64,000 nucleotides of DNA from DATAES01 sp963802415 (GCA_963802415.1 CAWDIH010000003.1:186001-250000), one strand, 5' to 3'. Numbered from the stretch's first letter, positions 35,480 to 45,751 are shown. Notes: generated by a model from the letters alone, not told the origin. Numbers and translations: made by a program.

Positions 35480-36948
35480 TACCGGACGGGTCAGAAACCA
35501 GGATCAGGGCGACGTAGTAGGTGGCGGGCAGCACGAACAGGAGGGCGTCGAAGCGGTCGAGGATGCCGCCGTGACCGGGCAGGAGCGTGCCCATGTCCTT
35601 CACGCCGAGGTCACGCTTGATCACCGACTCGCTCAGGTCGCCCAGCGTGGCGGCCAAGGCGGCGACCAGCCCGAGCAGCACCTTGTCGAAGAGGCTCACG
35701 CCGCTGCTGCTCCACGGCTCGATGAACCCGACGATGACGACCGCGACCAGCACGGCGAGAATCCATCCGCCGGCCAGTCCCTCGAGCGTCTTGTTCGGAC
35801 TCACGCTCGACATCGGCCGGGTACCCAGACTTCGGCCCACGAAGAAGGCGCCGACGTCGTAGGCGACCGTCGTGAGCAGCGCGCCGTAGAGCACGCCGAT
35901 GCCGTCCGGCAGGGTCAGGATCAGCGCTGCGAACGAGCCGAGCACGGCGACGTAGCCGACGACGAACATGGTGGACGAGATGCCGAGCACCGGCGAGTCG
36001 TCACCTCCGGCTCCCACCAGATACCAGAGGAGTGCGAACACCGCCGTCAGGAACAGCACGACCGGATACGCAGACTCCCCCTTCCAGTACGCGGCCAGCG
36101 GCAGGGTCACTGCAGAGGCGATGCCGAGCAACGTCGCGGGGTGATACCCCGCACGGCGCAGCACGGTGAACAGCTCGACGGCCGCCGCGGCGATGACCGC
36201 GACCACGAGCACCATGAGGTACTTGGGACCTGCCTTGGCAAAGAGCAGGAACGCGCCGCCGAGGACGGCCCCGATGAGCACCGCCTGCTGCAGGTCCCGA
36301 CCGTCGACCGGCCGGTCGAAGCCCGGCCTTCCTGTCGACCGGCGACGTGCCGGCCTGCCGCGGATCGCTCGAGATGGAGCGAGTCGTCGGTTGTGACTCG
36401 TCGGCCGCATCGGGACCGACCTCGTCGAACTCGAAGTACTCCTCCGGGTCGGGCCGGTTGGGATCGAGCGCGCCGACGCGGGTCTCTTCGTCGGCCAGCC
36501 GCGAGAAGTCGTTGAACTCATCGCGATCGGACTGCGGTCCCTCGCCTCGCCACCGTGGCTGGGACGTCGTGAATGACGACCACGCGTCGAGATCGTCTTC
36601 GCCCTCGCCTGACGACGCCAGCACCTTCGGCACCTCGCCGGTCGCGGGTTCGGTCCAGTGCGGCAGGTTGTGCTCGCCGGATGTCCGCACCGGATCGGGC
36701 GGCACGACAGGCGGGCGTTCGATGTCGGTGGGATCGGACGACCCCGAGAGCGGAAAGCGGATCGCGGGACGCGGGCCGTCGTCGGGTGGTCCCTCGGGCC
36801 GGTCGCCGTAACGTGGCGCGTCCTCCGGCAGCCGGCGCGCGACGTCTTCGCGTTCGATGGCCTTCTCCGCTTCTTCGGCGCCGATGATCCTCACCCCTTC
36901 CGTCTTCTCATCCGGCTGCTTGTCGTGGGGAAACAGCTCCTCGTCCAT
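35451..36948 (-). CDS. cdsA: Phosphatidate cytidylyltransferase (CDP-DAG synthase), frameshifted
   Basis: The CdsA membrane enzyme that makes CDP-diacylglycerol. Frame 1 (ATG 36948 to about 36323) is a hydrophilic extension of about 205 residues (KTEGVRIIGAEEAEKAIERE, DPEEYFEFDEVGPDAADE). Frame 2, from FDRPVDGRDLQQAVLIGAVL, carries the multi-helix core and the signature SPNKTLEGLAGG ... DLSESVIKRDLGVKDMGT, LLPGHGGILDRFD. One extra base near 36323 explains the break. The last few residues (GTNVGWKRAL) and the stop come from the R2c repeat. Neighbours frr upstream and dxr downstream are as expected. Confidence 0.93.
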
Positions 36949-36960
36949 GGACGGGCCTCC

Positions 36961-37536
36961 TTAGACCTCGAGCAGCTCGTGCTCCTTGTGGTCGAGCGCT
37001 TGGTCGATCTGTGCTTCGTGCGAGTGGGTGAGCTTCTCGAGCTCCTTTTCCGCCCGTGCAACCTCGTCCTCGGTGGCGTCGCCGTCCTTCACCAACGCGT
37101 CGAACTCATGTCGGGCGCCACGCCGAAGATTGCGGAGAGAGACCTTGCCCTCCTCGGCCTGGTGACGGACCCGTTTCACCAACTCCTTGCGCCGCTCCTC
37201 GGTCAGCTGCGGGAACACGAGCCGGATCACGGTGCCGTCGTTCGACGGATTGAGCCCGAGGTCGGAGTTGCGGATCGCCTTCTCGATCGCCGGCATCGTC
37301 CCTTTGTCGAAGGGGATCACCAGGAGCATCCGGGCTTCGGGGACTTTGAAACTCGCGAGCTGCTGCAGCGGCAGCGTCGAGTCATAGGCCTCGACGGTCA
37401 GCCGTTCGATCAATGCTGACGACGCCCGTCCCGTCCGCACGCTCGCGAACTCGACTCGTGCGTGTTCGACCGCCTTGTGCATCTTGTCATCGGTGTCCTC
37501 CATGACGAGGTCGAGCAGCTCGGATCGTTCGCTCAT
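36961..37536 (-). CDS. frr: Ribosome recycling factor
   Basis: A 191-residue RRF, which splits post-termination ribosomes together with EF-G. Seen: EDTDDKMHKAVEHARVEFAS, VRTGRASSALIERLTVEAYD, LPLQQLASFKVPEARMLLV, IRLVFPQLTEERRKELVKRV and EVARAEKELEKLTHSHEAQI. ATG 37536 is used. It sits 19 bp after pyrH and 12 bp before cdsA, all on the same strand. Confidence 0.97.
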   Translation of the reverse strand: MSERSELLDLVMEDTDDKMHKAVEHARVEFASVRTGRASSALIERLTVEAYDSTLPLQQLASFKVPEARMLLVIPFDKGTMPAIEKAIRNSDLGLNPSNDGTVIRLVFPQLTEERRKELVKRVRHQAEEGKVSLRNLRRGARHEFDALVKDGDATEDEVARAEKELEKLTHSHEAQIDQALDHKEHELLEV

Positions 37537-37555
37537 GGTCGGAACCGCCAGCGGA

Positions 37556-38281
37556 TCACTGGACCAGCGTACCGATCGCCTCGCCGAGCAGGATGGACCG
37601 CACGTTGCCGCGGGTCATGAGGTCGAACACGACGATCGGCAGGTCGTGCTCCATGCACAGCGTGACCGCCGTGGGATCCATTGCCCGCAGGCCCTGATTG
37701 ATCATCTCGATGTACGTGACCCTGTCCAGTTTGGTCGCGTGGGGATTGAGGCGGGGGTCGTCGGTGTAGACGCCGTCGACGCCAGAGTGCGTGCCCCGCA
37801 GGATCACGTCGGCTTCGATCTCGATGGCGCGGAGCGCCGCGGTGGTGTCGGTGGTGAAGAACGGGTTTCCTGTACCCGCGGCGAAGATCACCACGCGTCC
37901 CTTCTCGAGATGGCGGATCGCTCGCCGGCGGATGTAGGGCTCTGCGACCGCAGCCATCGTGATGGCCGACTGCACCCGGGTGGGTTGCCCCAGCCGCTCG
38001 AGGACGTCCTGCAACGCCAGGCTGTTGATGACCGTGGCGAGCATGCCCATGTAGTCGGCCTGAGCGCGATCCATGCCAGCGCTCGCGCCGGTCATCCCCC
38101 GCCAGATGTTGCCACCGCCGACGACGACGGCGACGTCGACCCCGAGCTCGCCTCGCACTTCGACGATCTCCGAGGCGAGTTGCTCGACCACCTTGCCGTC
38201 GATGCCATATCCCTCGTCTCCGGCGAACGCCTCGCCGGAGAGCTTGAGGAGGACGCGCTTCCAGCGCGGCTCGGGACTCAA
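37556..38281 (-). CDS. pyrH: Uridylate kinase
   Basis: A 241-residue UMP kinase of the amino-acid-kinase fold, making UDP. Seen: KRVLLKLSGEAFAGDEGYGI, VAVVVGGGNIWRGMTGASAG, DRAQADYMGMLATVINSLAL and IFAAGTGNPFFTTDTTAALR. The TTG start at 38281 overlaps the tsf stop (TTGA), so translation is probably coupled. Confidence 0.97.
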   Translation of the reverse strand: MSPEPRWKRVLLKLSGEAFAGDEGYGIDGKVVEQLASEIVEVRGELGVDVAVVVGGGNIWRGMTGASAGMDRAQADYMGMLATVINSLALQDVLERLGQPTRVQSAITMAAVAEPYIRRRAIRHLEKGRVVIFAAGTGNPFFTTDTTAALRAIEIEADVILRGTHSGVDGVYTDDPRLNPHATKLDRVTYIEMINQGLRAMDPTAVTLCMEHDLPIVVFDLMTRGNVRSILLGEAIGTLVQ

Positions 38282-39072
38282 GCCCCGATGACCACCTGGA
38301 AGAAGCGGACGATCTTGGCATCACCGATGGCCTTCTCCACCGGCTGCTTCTCGTCCGGGATCATCTTCTGCTCGAGCAGCACTTGCTCCGCGATCCACAC
38401 GTTGACCCGTCCGTCCACGATCTTCGGGACGGCCTGCTCAGGCTTGCCTTCAGCGCGTGTCAGAGCTTCGAGGGTCTCGCGCTCCGCCGCGATCGCGTCC
38501 GCCGGAATCTCGTCGCGCGTCAGATACACCGGCTTCGCGAAAGCGATGTGCAGCGCGACGGCATGCGCCGTCTCCACTGACCCACCTCGAAGTTCGACGA
38601 TCACTGCGTTCACACCGCGCCCGTCCTGCCGGTGCAGGTACGTGTCGAGGACGTCGCCGCTCGCCGCTTCGACCTTGGCGACCTTGCCGATCTCGATGTT
38701 CTCCTTCGTCGTGATCTTCAGATCGTCGACGGCATCCTTGTACCCGTCGATCGCGCCCTCGCCATCAGCGAGCACGGCGTCGACGAGCTTCTGGACCATC
38801 GCGGTGAACGCGTCGCTCTTCGCAGTGAAGTCGGTTTCGCACTTGAGCTCGACGACCGCGCTCGCGTTGTCGGCGGTCGCCACCGCGACCGCGCCTTGTG
38901 TGTTCTCACGTTCCGAGCGGGCAGCGGACTTGACGATGCCCTGCTCGCGGAGCCACTTCGAGGCGGCTTCCATGTCGCCGTCATTGGCCTCGAGGGCCCG
39001 CTTGGCGTCCATCATCCCTGCGCCGGTGCTGTCGCGCAGGGCCTTGACGTCCTTGGCGGTGAACTCGGGCAT
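38278..39072 (-). CDS. tsf: Elongation factor Ts
   Basis: A 264-residue EF-Ts, the nucleotide exchange factor of EF-Tu. Seen: KDVKALRDSTGAGMMDAKRA, GDMEAASKWLREQGI, VVELKCETDFTAKSDAFTAM, ALHIAFAKPVYLTRDEIP and EQVLLEQKMIPDEKQPVEKA. It starts 3 bp after rpsB, with GGAG in the rpsB end serving as Shine-Dalgarno sequence. Confidence 0.97.
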   Translation of the reverse strand: MPEFTAKDVKALRDSTGAGMMDAKRALEANDGDMEAASKWLREQGIVKSAARSERENTQGAVAVATADNASAVVELKCETDFTAKSDAFTAMVQKLVDAVLADGEGAIDGYKDAVDDLKITTKENIEIGKVAKVEAASGDVLDTYLHRQDGRGVNAVIVELRGGSVETAHAVALHIAFAKPVYLTRDEIPADAIAAERETLEALTRAEGKPEQAVPKIVDGRVNVWIAEQVLLEQKMIPDEKQPVEKAIGDAKIVRFFQVVIGA

Positions 39073-39075
39073 AAC

Positions 39076-40104
39076 TCAGGACTCCTGGAATGTCTCGGTC
39101 GAGGCCTCGGTTGCCGGCTCGGTCGAGGCCTCGGTTGCCGGCTCGGTCGAGGGCCCGTCTGCCGGCTCGGTCTCGGGCTCGTGCTCGGTCTCGGACGTGG
39201 CGCCCGGCGACGCCGCGCTCTCCTCCGTCGTAGCAGCCGCCGCGGGCTCGTCCGGCACGGATTGCGCGACCGTCCACGCGGCGATCCGCGCTTCGCGTTC
39301 TTGTGCTTGCAGCGCAGCTTGCCGGCGCGCCTCCGTCTGCTGTGCGGCGATGCGAGCGTCGTCGTCGGCTGTCCGCGACTGCGCGGCTGCAGATGCTCCC
39401 CCGCCGCGCCGCGCCGCGATGTGGCGGCCTTCCTCGACGGCGTCGGCGATGATGCGGCACATCAAGGTGCCGGCGCGGATCGCGTCGTCGTTGCCCGGGA
39501 TCACGTACTGAATGAGGTCCGGGTCACAGTTCGTGTCCACCACTGCGACGATCGGAATGCCGAGCTTGTTCGCCTCGGTGACACCGATGTGTTCCTTCTT
39601 CGTGTCGAGTATGAACACGGCCTGAGGCAGCTTCGTCATGTCGCGGATGCCCTGCAGGTTGCGCTCGAGCTTCTCGAGCTCACGCCCGATGATCAGCGCT
39701 TCCTTCTTCGGCATGGCCTCGAAGTCGCCGGCGGCGCGCATCCGCTGGTACTCCTGCATCTTCTGCACGCGCTTGGCGATCGTCTCGAAGTTGGTGAGCA
39801 TGCCGCCGAGCCACCGCTCGTTGATGTAGGGCATCCCGCACTTCTCGGCATACGAACGGATCGGGTCCTGCGCCTGCTTCTTCGTGCCGATGAACAGGAT
39901 CGTCCCGCCGTCCGCGACGAGATCCCGCACGAACGAGTACGCGGTCTCGATGCGGGACAGCGTCTGTTGCAGGTCGATGATGTAGATGCCGTTGCGCTCG
40001 CCGAAGATGAACCGCTTCATCTTCGGGTTCCAACGGCGGGTCTGGTGACCGAAGTGGACCCCGGCCTCGAGCAACTGCTTCATGGTGACGACGGGCGCGT
40101 CCAT
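39076..40104 (-). CDS. rpsB: 30S ribosomal protein S2 with long acidic tail
   Basis: A 342-residue S2. The core (about residues 1-250) has MKQLLEAGVHFGHQTRRWNP, MKRFIFGERNGIYIIDLQQT and IPIVAVVDTNCDPDLIQYVI. A tail of about 90 residues follows, first Ala/Arg/Gln-rich helix, then Glu/Thr/Ser-rich (STEPATEASTEPATEAST). Most S2 proteins are about 250 residues; long tails are known in actinobacteria. ATG 40104 has GAGGAG upstream. It is first in rpsB-tsf-pyrH-frr. Confidence 0.97.
   Translation of the reverse strand: MDAPVVTMKQLLEAGVHFGHQTRRWNPKMKRFIFGERNGIYIIDLQQTLSRIETAYSFVRDLVADGGTILFIGTKKQAQDPIRSYAEKCGMPYINERWLGGMLTNFETIAKRVQKMQEYQRMRAAGDFEAMPKKEALIIGRELEKLERNLQGIRDMTKLPQAVFILDTKKEHIGVTEANKLGIPIVAVVDTNCDPDLIQYVIPGNDDAIRAGTLMCRIIADAVEEGRHIAARRGGGASAAAQSRTADDDARIAAQQTEARRQAALQAQEREARIAAWTVAQSVPDEPAAAATTEESAASPGATSETEHEPETEPADGPSTEPATEASTEPATEASTETFQES
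39097..39144 (-). repeat. rpsB: 24-bp tandem repeat in the rpsB tail
   Basis: Two exact 24-base copies plus a diverged third (to about 39168) encode repeated EPATEAST-like octapeptides. The unit keeps the frame, so copy number can vary without harm. Confidence 0.85.
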
Positions 40105-40260
40105 GATGTGTGGACTCCTCTCCCAACGGTTGGTCGAAGCCTGCGGCGCAGCGCCCCGACGTGGAGACGTGCGTCTCGGGACGGAGCGACCGTGGGACGG
40201 CGCAGGCGATGATGACGGCCAGGCTGTCGCCAGGCCGTCGGGCAGTGTAGCGGGGGCGGC
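40105..40260 (-). promoter_or_regulatory. rpsB leader/promoter region
   Basis: 156 bp between the M23/hydrolase gene and rpsB. On the minus strand a TACACT box (near 40247) could be a -10 element, with no clear -35. The downstream leader has several short GC-rich inverted repeats. It should hold the rpsB operon promoter and possibly an S2 autoregulatory leader; this is inference. Confidence 0.35.
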
Positions 40261-41851
40261 CTATGGCACCCGAGTGGCAGTCAGGAATTGCTCGCTGTTG
40301 TGGTACAGGTCGCCCCAGATGGCGTCGAGCACGGCATCGGACGCCGATTCGCACGACGGCGGCAGCCCTGCGAGTGCGAGAGCCATCTCGTGGGTGGCGA
40401 CCGCCGATCCGGGTAGCTCGCTGTGGGCACCGAGGCCGTTCACGGGAACGACGACGTTCTGCGCGCCGGAGAGTTGCGTGTCCGGTGACGGCACCAGTGG
40501 ATCGCCCCGCGCCGCGATCGACACATACGTCGGACCGGCGGGCAACCGCTGGGCACGAAGCGCCCGCAGCAGATCGGACCCGGGCGCGAGTTGACCCATC
40601 GCGGGGTCTTGGACCCGCAGGTCGCTGCCGGCCAGCGCCGCGACCGTGTCGACCGTCTGCTCGCCGAGTGGTGGCCGGGCGAGCGCTTCGGCGAGCCCTG
40701 CCAGCTGAGCACCGTGGTGCGGCGTCGCCAACGTCACCACCAGGCCGATCCGGCTGAGCGTGACGGGATCGCGTGCGGCGAGATCGTCGAGCGCGATCCG
40801 CAAGACGAGTCCTCCCTGGCTGTCCGCGTACACATCGACGAATGTCCCCGCTGGCGCGGCCGCCGCCACGGCCGACAGCAGCGTCAGCCAGCCGCGCTCC
40901 CGCCACTCGGAGGTCGTCGCCGGTGTCGCGCGTGGCGTACTGGTTGACCTCGAGCTGAGCCAGTTCCGTGCTCAGCGGATGTTTCGCCGGCACCCGGCCG
41001 CCGCGATACGAGAACCGCACGACATCGCGTTGGTCGTAGCCGAGCGACGCGGTATCGACATCGTCGATGGCGGCGTCGTCACTCGTCGATCCCAGCCCAC
41101 CGATCAGGACGGCGAGTCGCCGGTTGGCCGGAACGGCCACCGCCGCATCGCTCGACGTGCACTGGCCTTGCCGTGCCCGCCACATGACGAGCGCATCCAT
41201 CGTTCCCAAGACGAACGGCACCGGTGTCACGCCGTAGACCGCGGCGACCTTCTCGGCGGCCCGGTCGCGTCCCCATGTGAGCGCAGCGAGCACTGCGTCG
41301 GGTGAGAGGACATCGTCGATTCCGAACGACGCCGCCGGAAACGACGGTAAGGACGCCGGTTCCGGGACGAGGTGAACCTCCTCGTCTGCACCGGACAGCA
41401 AGAGTGCGGGGTCGACGTAGTCGTCGCCGACGCGCGCGGTCAAGAGCAGCCGACCCGCGGTCGTGCCCACGACGTCGCCGCCGGCGACGGGCTGGCCGGT
41501 GACGACGGCGATCGTCGCGAGTGGTCCGTAGGTCGTGCGGACACCGTCGGGATGACGCAACGTCACCCAGCGGACGCCGGCGACGTCTCCCGCGAACACG
41601 ACGGTCCCGGGCGCGACGGCCCCGACCGGAGTGCCCGGGGCAGTGTCGTACTCGATCCCGCGGTGTCCCGGCCCGTACGGCGACGTCGGGGCGCGGAACG
41701 GATCGTTCACCGGCGCTTCGACGGGAGGTCGGTACACGATCGTGGAGGACGTTTGCGCCGCTGCCGGCGAACGTGCACCGGCAACGACGACGACGAAGAC
41801 GAGGAGTGCCGCGCAGGCGAGCGCGACATGATGGCGGACGGCAGTGAGCAT
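40261..41851 (-). CDS. Exported M23-like plus alpha/beta-hydrolase fusion protein, frameshifted
   Basis: Signal peptide at the N-terminus (ALACAALLVFVVVVAGARS, then AQ cleavage). Next is a LytM/M23-like domain (GPGHRGIEYDTAPGTPVGAV, TVVFAGDVAGVRWVTLRHPD), in which the usual H-x3-D reads HRGIE and the HxH reads YGP, so zinc peptidase activity is doubtful. From about residue 245 follows a hydrolase domain: RLAVLIGGLGS, DVVRFSYRGGR, then in the second frame FVDVYADSQGGLVLRIALDD (nucleophile Ser) and LATPHHGAQLAGLAEAL. One extra base near 40881 splits the frames (41851-40881 and 40880-40261). GGGAGGG lies before ATG 41851. Confidence 0.8.
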
Positions 41852-41896
41852 GAGCCCTCCCCGGAGTACGGATGACAGGAGGGGGAAGGCGGCGGG

Positions 41897-42851
41897 TCAC
41901 GCCCGCGGGTGGGTCTCCTCGAACACGCGCCTGAGTCGCTCTCGGCTGACATGTGTGTAGATCTGCGTGGTCGCGAGATCCGCGTGGCCGAGAAGCTCTT
42001 GAACCTCCCGCAGATTCGCCTCGTTGTCGAGCAGGTGCGTGGCGAACGTGTGCCGGAGTGCGTGCGGATGCGTCGGTACGGGCGACCGATGATCGAGAAT
42101 GCGTCGCACGTCGCGTGGGGTCAGCGGGTTGCCGACCCTGTTCATGAACAACGAATCGCCGGCATCGCGCTTCGCGCTGGAACGCAAGGCGGTGCCGAGG
42201 AACTGCTCGCGACCGAGCTCGACCCATCGCCGGACTTTGGACGCGGCGGGTGTGCTGAGCGGAACAATGCGTTGCTTCGAGCCCTTGCCCCAGATGGTCG
42301 CTCGACGACCTACGGGATCGATGTCCGGTATCCGCAAGCCGCAGAGCTCGCTCACCCGAAGCCCGCTCCCGTAGAGCAGTTCGAGCACGGCGTCGTCGCG
42401 CAACCGAACCGCTTCCGGATCGTCCTGTGCCCGAGCAGGCGGGTCGTCGAGGAGGACGTTCAGTTCGTCGGCCCGCAGCACGTGCGGCAGACGGCGCTCG
42501 CCGCGCGGGGCCGAGAGCCCCGTCGCCGGATCCTTGGCGATCCGCCCGGTGCGGTGCAGCCAGCGGAAGTAACGCCGCAACGAGGCGGCGGCGCGCGCGA
42601 TCGTGCGCTTCGACAGACGCCTCGTCGCCAGCGACGCAACGTAGCGGCCCAACGTCTTGCGCTGCACCGACGCCGGATCCGCGATCCCCACCGCGTTCTG
42701 CCCAGACGGCGAAGGCGGTCACGTCTCGCCGATACGCCAAGACGGTCGCAAGCGCTGAAGCCGTGAGCGACGCGGCGAAATCGTCGATCGCCCACCGGCT
42801 CGACTGCTCCGCCCTCGGATCGTCGATACCGCCACGGTACACGGGCGGCAA
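41897..42851 (-). CDS. xerC: Tyrosine recombinase XerC/XerD, frameshifted
   Basis: A site-specific recombinase of the Xer type, expected to resolve chromosome dimers. Frame 1 (ATG 42851 to about 42690) has DDFAASLTASALATVLAYRR, the core-binding domain start. Frame 2 has TIARAAASLRRYFRWLHRTG, then the catalytic residues: GSGLRVSELCGLR (Arg), ATIWGKGSKQRIVPL (Lys), HALRHTFATHLLD (His-x-x-Arg) and LGHADLATTQIYTHV (His, Tyr). Removing one G near 42690 joins AVWAER to the rest. Chromosomal context (comM-dprA-xer-rpsB) points to XerC rather than a phage integrase. Confidence 0.9.
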
Positions 42852-42866
42852 TCGCGCGTAGTGACA

Positions 42867-43989
42867 TCACTCCGCCCTCGCGATGCGCTCGTACCAACCG
42901 GCACGCTCTTCCACCCAGCCTGCATCGCCCAACCTCAACAACGCGAGCAACAGCGCGCCGAGCGGCAGTTCGGTGCGCGCCGCGAGCTGTTCGAGGGAAG
43001 CGGGCTGCCATGCGGATCGCGTCGAGCACGACACGATCGTCGCCCGCGACCTCCACGCGGAGATCGTGCAGGTCGCGTTGCAGCGCAGCGGACAGGCCGA
43101 GCCCGACGAGCACGTCGGACACCTCACACGCAGTCTGCGCCCCGTCGCGCAGCAGCCGGTTCGTGCCCGCCGATGCGGCGCTGCGGACCGGCCCTGGAAC
43201 CGCGAAGACAGGCCGCGCCCGCCGCTCCGCCTCGTTCACCGTGTGCATCGAGCCGCCGAGTTCACGCGACTCGACGACGACCACGATGTCCGCCAGCGCC
43301 GCGATGAGTCGATTGCGCGCCGGGAACCGCCATCGCTCGGGAGGCGCACCCAGCGGCGCTTCGCTGAGCACCACACCGCGGCGTTCGATCTCACGCCACA
43401 GGACGGCGTGCCGCTTCGGATAGATGACATCGAGACCGCTGCCCACGACCGCGATCGGTGCGGTGGTGCCGGACGCCAGCGCGCCGGCGTGAGCCGCACC
43501 GTCGATGCCGATCGCCAACCCCGAGACGACCGCGACCCCGGCTGACGCAAGCTGGAAGCCGAACTCGTACGCGATGTCGACGCCGTAGCGGGTTGCAGAG
43601 CGGGTACCGACGATCGCCACTCGCGGCCCGGCGATCACCGAAGGGTCGCCGCGAACGAACAGTGTCGCCGGCGGCTCGATGTCGTCAGCCAGCGGCGCTG
43701 GGTACGCGGACGAACCCAGCGCAGCGACTCCGATACCAGCGTCGAGGTAGCGCTCCCACAGTCGCGCGACATCGATGTCGGAAGCCGCCTCCGACCAAGC
43801 CGCGGCGAGGGTCGCCCGCTCGTGCCGGGCGGCTCGCACCACGTCGGTGTCACGCTGCCAGCTCCGGTCGAGGACGTGTGCCCATGCTTCGCAGGCTGGC
43901 CACCGGCGCAGCAACGCGAGGTGCCGCCCCGGACCCATGCCCGGCAACATTGCGAGAGCTGCAGCCCACGCTTCGGGAGGAAGGTCCAT
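42867..43989 (-). CDS. dprA: DNA-processing protein DprA, frameshifted
   Basis: DprA (Smf) binds single-stranded DNA and loads RecA during transformation. Frame 1 has VAIVGTRSATRYGVDIAYEF, VVSGLAIGIDGAAHAGALAS, YPKRHAVLWREIERRG and FPARNRLIAALADIVVVVE (Rossmann-like core). Frame 2, from about 43010, is QPASLEQLAARTELPLGALL and ends WVEERAGWYERIARAE, a winged-helix tail. One extra G near 43010 explains the break. ATG 43989 overlaps the comM stop (TGATG), so the two are coupled. Confidence 0.93.
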
Positions 43990-45502
43990 CAGCACGCCAC
44001 CCGCTCGCGGTGCGCGAACGGATCGGCGCGCAAACTCATCGCGAGTGCAATGTGCTCGGCATCGATGACGCGGTCGTCGCGAAGGTCCGCGATCGTTCGC
44101 GCCACAGCGCGGACGCGACTAACCCCCCGCGCACTCAGCCGTCCCCCGCGCAGCGCCGCCTCGAGGACCGACATCGCGCTGTCACGCAGCGGCGCGACCG
44201 CGTCGAGCGCTCGGCCGCGAAGCTCGGCGTTGGCGCGCACACCCCGTTCCGTGGCGCGCTGCTCGTGCCGCGCGCGACCCGCGACGCGACTGTCTGGGTG
44301 GGTTCCTCAGGGCTGCCCCGCAGCAACTGGTCGACGTCCGGCCGGCACACCTCGACACGCAGATCGAACCGGTCGAGCAACGGACCGGAGACCCGTCGCC
44401 GATACCGGGCCTGGGCCGACGGCGAACATCGACACAAGCCGAGCGGCCCGCTCTCGCCGCAAGGACAAGGATTCATGGCCGCGACCAGAAGGAACCGCGC
44501 CGGCAGCTCGACCCGAGCCGCCGCCCGGGCGACACGAATGACTCCTTCTTCGAGAGGCTGCCGCAGAGCGTCGAGCACCGTCGGCTGAAACTCTCCCAAC
44601 TCGTCGAGGAAGAGCACGCCTCCGTGTGCGAGGCTGACCTCCCCGGGCCGGATCGCGTTGCTCCCGCCACCGACCAACGACACGCTCGAGGCGCCGTGGT
44701 GCGGAGAACGAAACGGGGGGCGCTGCACGAGTGCCTCGGCGCGGCCGACGCCCGCGGCGGAGTGCACGCGTGTCGACTCGAGGGCGAGGACGCCGTCGAG
44801 CGGCGGAAGCAATCCCGGCAGGCGCCGAGCCAGCATGGTCTTGCCTGCGCCGGGAGGCCCGACGAACAGCGCGTGATGGTTGCCGGCGGCGGCAACTTCG
44901 AGCGCGAACCGCGCCACCGGCTGGCCCCGCACGTCGGCGAGCTCGGGTGTGGGCGCGACGGGCACTGGGTCTGCTGCCGGTGGCGGCGACGGCCACGGTT
45001 GCACGCCGATGAGCGCATCGAACAGCTCGCCGAGCGTCGACGCCACGAGCACCTTGCAGCGCGGCAGCAGGGTCGCTTCGTGGTACGCGCTCGGTGCGAC
45101 AACGACGGCTCGAGCGTGGAGCGCGTCGACGAGCGACAGCACGCCGGGTACGGACCGGATCGTGCCGTCGAGGCCGAGCTCACCCACGAACGCCGTGCCT
45201 TCGAGGGCAGCAGCGGGCACCATGCCGGCAGCAACCACGAGGCCGACCGCGATGGCGACGTCGAGGCCGGCGCCGATCTTGCGCAGACCGGACGGTGCGA
45301 GATTGATGGTGATCCTCTGATTCGGCCACACGATGCCTGACGTCGTGAGCACGGCGCGAACTCGATCTCGGGACTCGCGGCAGGCCGTGTCAGGCAGGCC
45401 GACGATTGTGAAGCACGGCAGGCCGACGGTGACGTGGACCTCGACGGTGACGGGATGGCCGTCGACACCGAGAAGGGTGGCGGACGGGATGCTGGCGAGC
45501 AC
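43989..45502 (-). CDS. comM: YifB/ComM family Mg-chelatase-like AAA ATPase, frameshifted
   Basis: ComM-like helicase linked to DNA uptake and branch migration. Frame 1 has VGLPCFTIVGLPDTACRESR, TINLAPSGLRKIGAGLDVAI (Lon-like N-domain), ALFVGPPGAGKTMLARRLPG (Walker A), GVLFLDELGEFQPTVLDALR (Walker B) and AMNPCPCGESG. Frame 2 (44240-43989) has RALDAVAPLRDSAMSVLEAA and RVRAVARTIADLRDDRVIDA, the C-terminal lid. A missing base near 44262 reconciles them. It forms a three-gene unit with dprA and the Xer gene. Confidence 0.93.
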
Positions 45503-45629
45503 GGGCGCTCCTCACGTACACAACCGGATGTGAGGCGAGCCGTTCAGCGCCGGCCAGCGAGCGAGGTCCCAACCTTACGTGAGGCGTGTGACAGTGACAC
45601 GGAGGGGGGCCCGGCTCCCACCAGCCGAG

Positions 45630-45672
45630 CATCGTGCATTGACTCAGCCGGTAGCCGAGTCAATGCACGATG
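45630..45672 (-). terminator. Long perfect hairpin between enoyl-CoA hydratase and comM
   Basis: A 16-bp perfect stem (CATCGTGCATTGACTC at 45630-45645, complement at 45657-45672) with an 11-base loop. It is less GC-rich than the surroundings and lacks a T-run. It lies in the 249-bp gap 45503-45751, 80 bp after the hydratase stop; no gene is seen in that gap. Could be a terminator or a binding site. Confidence 0.6.
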
Positions 45673-45751
45673 GTTGCCGCGGACTGAAGCGCCAGCGTCG
45701 GGCCGGCCGTCGTGCGGAGGCAGGAGCGAAGCGACGCCCGGAGCATGCGAC

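Noticed and set aside
41897..42851. Phage or integron integrase
   Set aside because: The gene lies with comM and dprA in a conserved chromosomal order and has no attachment site, tRNA or phage genes near it.
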